DNA of 64,000 nt. Origin: Monocercomonoides exilis (lineage: Eukaryota > Preaxostyla > Oxymonadida > Polymastigidae). The translations under genes were made by a program, and so were the position numbers. The notes under the pieces are model-generated. The model did not search any database and was not told the DNA's origin. It saw only the letters and a program-made list of their open reading frames with translations. The stretch lies in NCBI GenBank assembly GCA_001643675.2, contig LSRY02000036.1, forward strand, positions 972,001 through 1,036,000, in the 5' to 3' direction. Shown here piece by piece: positions 58,652-64,000 of the stretch (positions are counted from its first letter, which is position 1; every line of letters starts with the position of its first letter).

Positions 58652-60226
58652 ATGGGATTGGATATTTCTGTTCCAGTTTCCGAAGACGAAAAAAAAATAA
58701 CTCTAACAGATGCAGAAATATTGAAGTTATATGGAATTGAAGATTTGTCGCTTTCGTTGGCAAAACAAAAATTTATTGTGGATTATTTGAGACATTCTGC
58801 AAAATCTCTTATTCATCTTGTTTCTACAAAATCAACCGATACCATTTCTGAAGCTGTAAGCAAATATTTTGAGTCATCGTTGGAGCAGGCGGATGATTAT
58901 GCTCGAGGGCTTGACGATAAGTTGCGTATGAAAATGAAGAATTGTTTTATGCGTCATTAAAAATGTTTACAAAAAATATATTATTTATCTTTATTGTTCA
59001 ATTGTTAATTCATACAAGGCGGAATCCAACAGGAAACAAATTTTGCTTCACTTGCCAAAAGATCAGATTTGAAAAACATGGAACAAAGATTAAAAAAATA
59101 TTCAATCAAGGTCTTTACTCGAAAGGGATTTATCCATTTTTATTTTTAGTAACACTTTTCTTTCCTTTTTTTGTAAACAAGAAAATTGAAGAAGTCCAAG
59201 AACAATTGAGCCAACTTACAATCGCTGTGAACGAACCATGGGATTTCAAGGAAACAGTTTGACATCCGCAACAAACTTATGTTGAAACATTTAACATTTT
59301 GAATTATTTACATCCTTTTTAAAATGTTTCTTTTTCTTTTTCCTTTCTTTCTTTCTTTTTTTTTTAAATCACGTCTTATCAAGGAAAGCGAAAATGAAGA
59401 TGATAACGAAGAAAGTGAAAAAGATGTAGATGGAAAAATAAAGGATAAAGAAGAATTAAAAGCTAAAGCAGATAAAAAAACTGACAGCTACAGCGAAGAA
59501 GAAACGACTTCATTGAGAATAAAGGAAAAGACTGAGAAGAAAGAACAGAGCAGTAAAGATGATACGAACTCAGAATCCTCAACCGATTCAAGTGACGCTG
59601 AGAAGTTCAGTGACGAAGATTCCTCTTCTTCAATACATTCTACGGATTCATCATCAGACGTAAAGCCAACTTCAAAGAAGAAGAAAGGAAAAAATGGAAC
59701 ATTTTTCCTTCCAAGCCCTTTGCCAAACATACAATTGGTTAAAAACACGGCTAGGTGGAATTCTGCTTCGCCTGCAACAATTCCTATTAACCCTCTTATT
59801 AAGTCTGGTATTTGGAAGTGCAAAGTTAAACTCGAAAACACATCATGTTGCACTTTTATCACAGGGATATGCTTGATGAAGTATCCATTGACATACAGCC
59901 TAACTGTTGTGCCAGGAGATGACAATCAAATAGCAATTTTCGAAACATTGGGAAAGTTGCGCCTGAATGGAAAAAATTTGCAATCACTTCCAATCACACC
60001 AGACAACACTTCAATTTCAACAATAGTGGACATGAAGAAAAAGCGAGCATATTTCTACGCAAACGGTGTTCTTTCGCCAGCGTATCTGGACAAACTTCCG
60101 AAAGAGTTGTACATCGGAGTTCGAGGATATGCATCAAATGGAATACAAACGGTCAAAACTATGAAGAAAATATCGAAAGTTGGTATTAACTCGAAAAAAC
60201 TTAAGGAAAAGATTAGTTGGTGTTAA
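58652..60226 (+). CDS. Coiled-coil protein with C-terminal SPRY-like domain
   Basis: Four exons, 58652-58943, 59019-59110, 59182-59256 and 59384-60226, join in phase to give 433 residues. The first three exons are helical (AEILKLYGIEDLSLSLAKQK, then RSDLKNMEQRLKKYSIK and IEEVQEQLSQLTIAV), suggesting an oligomerising coiled coil. A charged Ser/Asp/Lys linker follows. The last 170 residues form a beta-sandwich of the SPRY/B30.2 or lectin-like kind common in protists: KSGIWKCKVKLE, the YSLTVVPGDDNQIAIF strands, STIVDMKKKRAYFYANG, and LYIGVRGYAS. This domain usually binds proteins. The architecture is seen clearly but the function is not known. Confidence 0.65.
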
Positions 60227-61270
60227 AAAACTATGATATTTCATGTTAAATGCAACATTTAAATAGCTTTGAAAAGATTTTCTCAATGGAAAATTGTACA
60301 TAATCACAAAAGCATCTACAGGTCTTTTTGCAGAATTATGCATTTGCTGTTTATTTTCTGTTTATCTCTTTATCAATGATATCTTGCAGTTCAGAATTAA
60401 AGTAATTAAGTTTAAGATTTTGAGATGAATTTTGTTGGATTTTGAAGAGCGCTTCGGACGTGAAATGCTGGAGTGATGAGACATTTTCTTTAAAAATTTA
60501 TTTTTCTGCTCATTGCGTTTTGCTTTTCAATTCTTTTATATTTTAGTAATTCGAATTTTTTGGATAAATAAACTTTGAATATCTTCCTTCCTTCTTTTTT
60601 CCATTGAAATTAACAGATACCCTTTTATGAGCGTGCTATTCTGTTTTGAAAACTTTCGAATGCAGAAAAATGGGGTAAAATTTTTGCTATTGTGAAAAAA
60701 AACTGAGATTTATTTCAAACTTTTTCAGTCATCATATCATTTTAAATCAACCGTAACAATGCATAAAATTACAAAAAAATTCAAAAATTGAGAAATTTAT
60801 TTAGAAAATATTGAATGGAATAAAATTCATAAAGCAAAATCCATTTCCCCAAATTAAAGAAGCAACTATTTTTTCAAATAATGGACTTTTATGAACGTAC
60901 TTTCAAAATGTTATGCACAGGAAATTTCGTATGAAGAAAGCACCTCTTACAAATGTGAGGTTAACAACAACAACAACATAAAAAGAAAGAAAGAAAGAAA
61001 AAGAAAAGAAACAAAATCCTTTCAAAAAAATAAAATAAAATAAAATAAAAATAAAAGAGTAATATGTTAGTTTGCAATTTCTTTTTCTTTTTGATATCCA
61101 TAACAAACCATTCGTAAAACACCAACAAAGACTCAACTTATAATATCACAATGGTAATATTACAGAAAATCAAATGCTTCATTTTAACAAAATTGCTAGA
61201 AATATAATCCATAATTATATTATAAGTCTTAGATAAAAGCAGCTGACCAAACTACCAATTGATAATGAAT
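60227..61270. other. Convergent intergenic region
   Basis: AT-rich DNA between the ends of the SPRY-like and transporter genes, with GAAA and AAAAT short-repeat patches near 60,980-61,050. No gene was recognised. Confidence 0.5.
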
Positions 61271-63510
61271 TCAACCGTTTTGACTTTCCATGCTCAGCAA
61301 AACGACAGCATCCTTCAACACAAACACAAGTGAAGAGCAAAGAACAACTGAAGCAATGGATAAAATTATAATTTCTGCCATCTTTCGAAGCCAGAAAATG
61401 TTGCGCCATCCAAGACGTAGATGCATTAAAAGAGGAAGAACAAGTAAAATAAAACCCCTAACGCTGCATCCAGCTATCGATATAAAATAACAAAAATGAC
61501 GTCGAAATGGAGTAAGAGAAGGAATGGCAGCAGCGGATACAAGAGAAACGCGAAGAAGTAAAATAACAATCCAGTATGCAGCTTTAGATTTTTTGTGCAC
61601 ATATCTAACACATTTATACTCTTCAATTGCTTCACTAACAGCGAAAAGCTTAAGATAAAGCTCAACAAATCCAATAACAGCCACAAGACAGCAAACGGAA
61701 AGTCGTAAATAGGATGTTCCGGATCCAGAGTTGACAAAAACAAATTCATCAATTGGGATTTCAAGGAATAAAGAAGTTAGAAGGCCAAAGCAACAGAAAA
61801 GAAGAAAAGACAAAAATAAAACAAAGCATAAAACTGACATAAAAAACGATGGTCTGGCCATGCTGTTCTGAATAGGAAGAACCTGAGGAGGAATTTTGAT
61901 AAGAAAATTTGAGTTTAAACAAAAATAAAATCCAAAATTTAGATTATATTATCGAAGCAAAAAAGACCAGCGAACCAATCCGGCTCCTTCAAAAGAAAAA
62001 AGTGATACTCCTAATAGGAATGGTAAATTATTCCACAAAAAAGGGTTGTGGTTGCTTGCGGGTGAACCAACAAGAAGAATGTTTCTGATTGAAAATTCGA
62101 AATATGAAATAATTAAAAAAAGTTATCAATTAAGCCTAAAAGGAGTGAATAATAATTAATACAAACGCAATGATTAAAACGATAACACATATGATTAAAA
62201 TATTTGAAAAGACAGTCATGAAAGATATTAACCTTATGGATCTAAATATTTTGTGTTTGAAATAAAATAGAATTGTTTGAAATAATCACAAATTGCATTT
62301 CACATGTAATGAATAGAATTTCAAGCAAAGAATTATTATAAAACTTCAGAAAAATAAATGCAAATGTTTATTTTTTTTTTTCAATTTGATTTCAAAAAAT
62401 CTATTGTAATTGTGAATCAATCACTCATACCTGATAAATAATACAAGGAACAACATAATAAACACAATAAGAACAAAAATTTGTTGTATTACAGTTGGTG
62501 CCATTGATTCCAATGTGCAAGTTGATATCATAAAACATGCAACACAATTGCATAATTCAGATAGAACCATTAAGCATTCAATAAGAACACTAAAATAACG
62601 GCCGAAGCATTCTTTGCTAATGCCAACAAGAGTCTTCATGTTTTGAGGTCTGCAATAATTCTTAAAAATATTTTAAGCAAAAATTTAGCATTAAATTTTT
62701 TTTATAAAATGATAATTGTATTTATATTTTCCACACTTTACATTCTATAAGAACGAACATCGAAAATGTCGTAAAAGCACCTATTGCTAGTAATATGATC
62801 AATGACAGTGCCCATCCACAAGTTGTAAAAGCGAAAGGAAGAGCAAAAACGCTTGGTCCAACAAATGAATTGAAAGTTGTCATAATTGCTTCGGGAATAC
62901 TTGATAATTTAGAAATTTCTACATCCAACAAGCTGCTCAATGATGCAATTGAATGAAATTTAACTATGCTACTTTGAAATGAAATTGGTGAATGAGTATG
63001 GCGCAAAAGAGATTGGACTTCTTCTGACGATGTCCCTCCAACTTCATGAGTCAAATTGTTATCCGCGTCATCCTAAAATAGTTTTATTTTCAATTATTGA
63101 ATTTTTTCAAGTGCATTTAAATCGAAAACGAATTAACCATTTATCCATATTATCTTAAGGGAATAATTATATTATACATAATAATATTATCAAAACAAGG
63201 AGAATTTATCAAAAGTTAAAATATATTACAAAGATATTGCTGTTAATTTTTTATTCTATTTGAAAATGTATTTCATATTTTTGTCGAACAAAAGAATAAT
63301 TAACCAAAATAATTTCATTAAAAAAAATAGAATAATTATTTGCATATCAAATTCATTATTAACATAATTTAATGAAATACACACAATATGCTTGAGCTTG
63401 TGAATTTCTGATTTGCTTTCAGGAATATTCATTTCTCGATTTTTTCCTCTTTTAACAATCAGGCTGATTGCATCAAAAGTCGAGAAATTCAAGCTTTTCA
63501 ATTTCTTTCG
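61271..63510 (-). CDS. AAAP-family amino acid transporter, 5' end unresolved
   Basis: Exons 63510-63385, 63072-62737, 62660-62431, 62084-61976 and 61882-61271 join in phase and give at least 470 residues. Hallmarks of the amino acid/auxin permease (AAAP, SLC32/36/38) family are the first helix NSFVGPSVFALPFAFTTCGW, which matches the G..ilalPyaf..~GW motif, and FSFEGAGLVLPIQNSM in the middle of the chain. About ten hydrophobic segments follow. The N-terminal 110 residues are charged and probably cytosolic. The first listed exon is preceded by a TTTCAAG acceptor, so an upstream exon is expected; none was identified before the window end. An internal ATG in that exon (MNIPESK) could also serve as start. 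The family moves neutral amino acids with protons or sodium across plasma or lysosomal membranes; the substrate cannot be told. Confidence 0.78.
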
Positions 63511-63652
63511 CTTGAAAAAATGAAAATCAAAACAAGAAATAAAAAAAAAATGAATATTTAAAAGTTTAAAATGGATTTAAAAAATTTGCAAATCTAATCG
63601 GTATTTTCATCATCAAGAGTTGTGTTGTTTGAAAAATCATTATTTTAACAAA

Positions 63653-63702
<50 letters not shown>

Positions 63703-64000
63703 GAAATAAAAAAAAAAAAAAAAAAAAAACAGTTTTGAGGCTGGAACAAACACCATGAGACAATATATGATGCAAATATTCTGGTACAAATGCAAACTTT
63801 AATTGTTCTATTTCAGTTTATTGCGAATAGTTCTATCCATATTTTTGAATGTCAATGGAATTTGAGTCATTCATTTGTTAATCAGCTGAAAGAGTTTCAT
63901 TGTGTTTGGCATCTCATTCATTACGTCACTTCATAGCAGATGCATATTATCTCAACACCCTCAGGTTTTGAGACGATTTTTCAATTATCAGTTTTTCAGC
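63511..64000. other. AT-rich window end
   Basis: Contains an AAAT array and an A run near 63,708-63,729. It may hold the missing first exon or promoter of the transporter. Nothing could be assigned. Confidence 0.4.
63650..63699. repeat. AAAT tetranucleotide array
   Basis: About 12 tandem AAAT units. The Ile/Tyr/Leu-rich open frame on the - strand is the translated repeat. Confidence 0.9.

Noticed and set aside
1-64000. tRNA, rRNA, CRISPR, prophage or bacterial operon features
   Set aside because: No T-loop-like GGTTCGA context in a tRNA layout, no rRNA core sequence, no regularly spaced repeats and no Shine-Dalgarno-linked gene runs were seen.

Overview
The window is nuclear DNA of a flagellated unicellular eukaryote. 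Genes are split by spliceosomal introns (donors mostly GTATG or GTTTG, acceptors TAG, CAG or AAG), and exons are GC-richer than the very AT-rich introns and spacers. All three standard stop codons appear to be used. Proteins are swollen by runs of Ser, Glu/Lys and Asp. Flagellar genes, secreted papain-family proteins and a beta-helix surface protein would fit a metamonad, perhaps an oxymonad such as Monocercomonoides. That placement is inference from style and content. All gene models were spliced by eye and checked for reading phase; no search was run.

Layout. 1-3.9 kb: AT-rich, no gene. 3.9-10.8 kb: a head-to-head pair of axonemal genes, CFAP96/C4orf47-like (-) and MYCBPAP-like (+). 11.5-16.9 kb: UNC-93-like MFS transporter (+). 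18.1-19.8 kb: family-4-type uracil-DNA glycosylase (-). 20.6-25.9 kb: Elongator subunit ELP2 (+), with Cys-rich insertions. 26.2-30.0 kb: CCZ1-family longin protein (-). 30.1-30.7 kb: small coiled-coil protein (+). 30.8-32.2 kb: p31comet/MAD2L1BP-like (-). 32.3-35.9 kb: NOP9-like Pumilio protein (+). 36.5-37.7 kb: membrane-anchored papain-fold pseudoprotease (-), head-to-head with a beta-helix surface protein (+, to 40.3 kb).

40.9-51.0 kb is repeat-rich. It holds a near-perfect 1.5-kb foldback, a 5.9-kb gene-bearing segment bounded by a 33-bp inverted repeat, and a dead pogo-like transposon whose end matches the foldback end. 51.3-52.2 kb: catalytically complete cathepsin B-like protease (-). 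53.3-58.2 kb: large ARM-like protein (-). 58.7-60.2 kb: coiled-coil/SPRY-like protein (+). 61.3-63.5 kb: AAAP amino-acid transporter (-), 5' end unresolved.

Nearly every gene is on the strand opposite its neighbour, and several head-to-head pairs share spacers of only 67-173 bp, which suggests bidirectional promoters. The genes cover motility, tRNA modification, ribosome assembly, Rab7-type trafficking, mitotic checkpoint control, DNA repair, transport and cell-surface or lysosomal functions. It is ordinary chromosome rather than an operon or island; the unusual parts are the foldback/transposon cluster and the pseudoprotease-surface protein pair.
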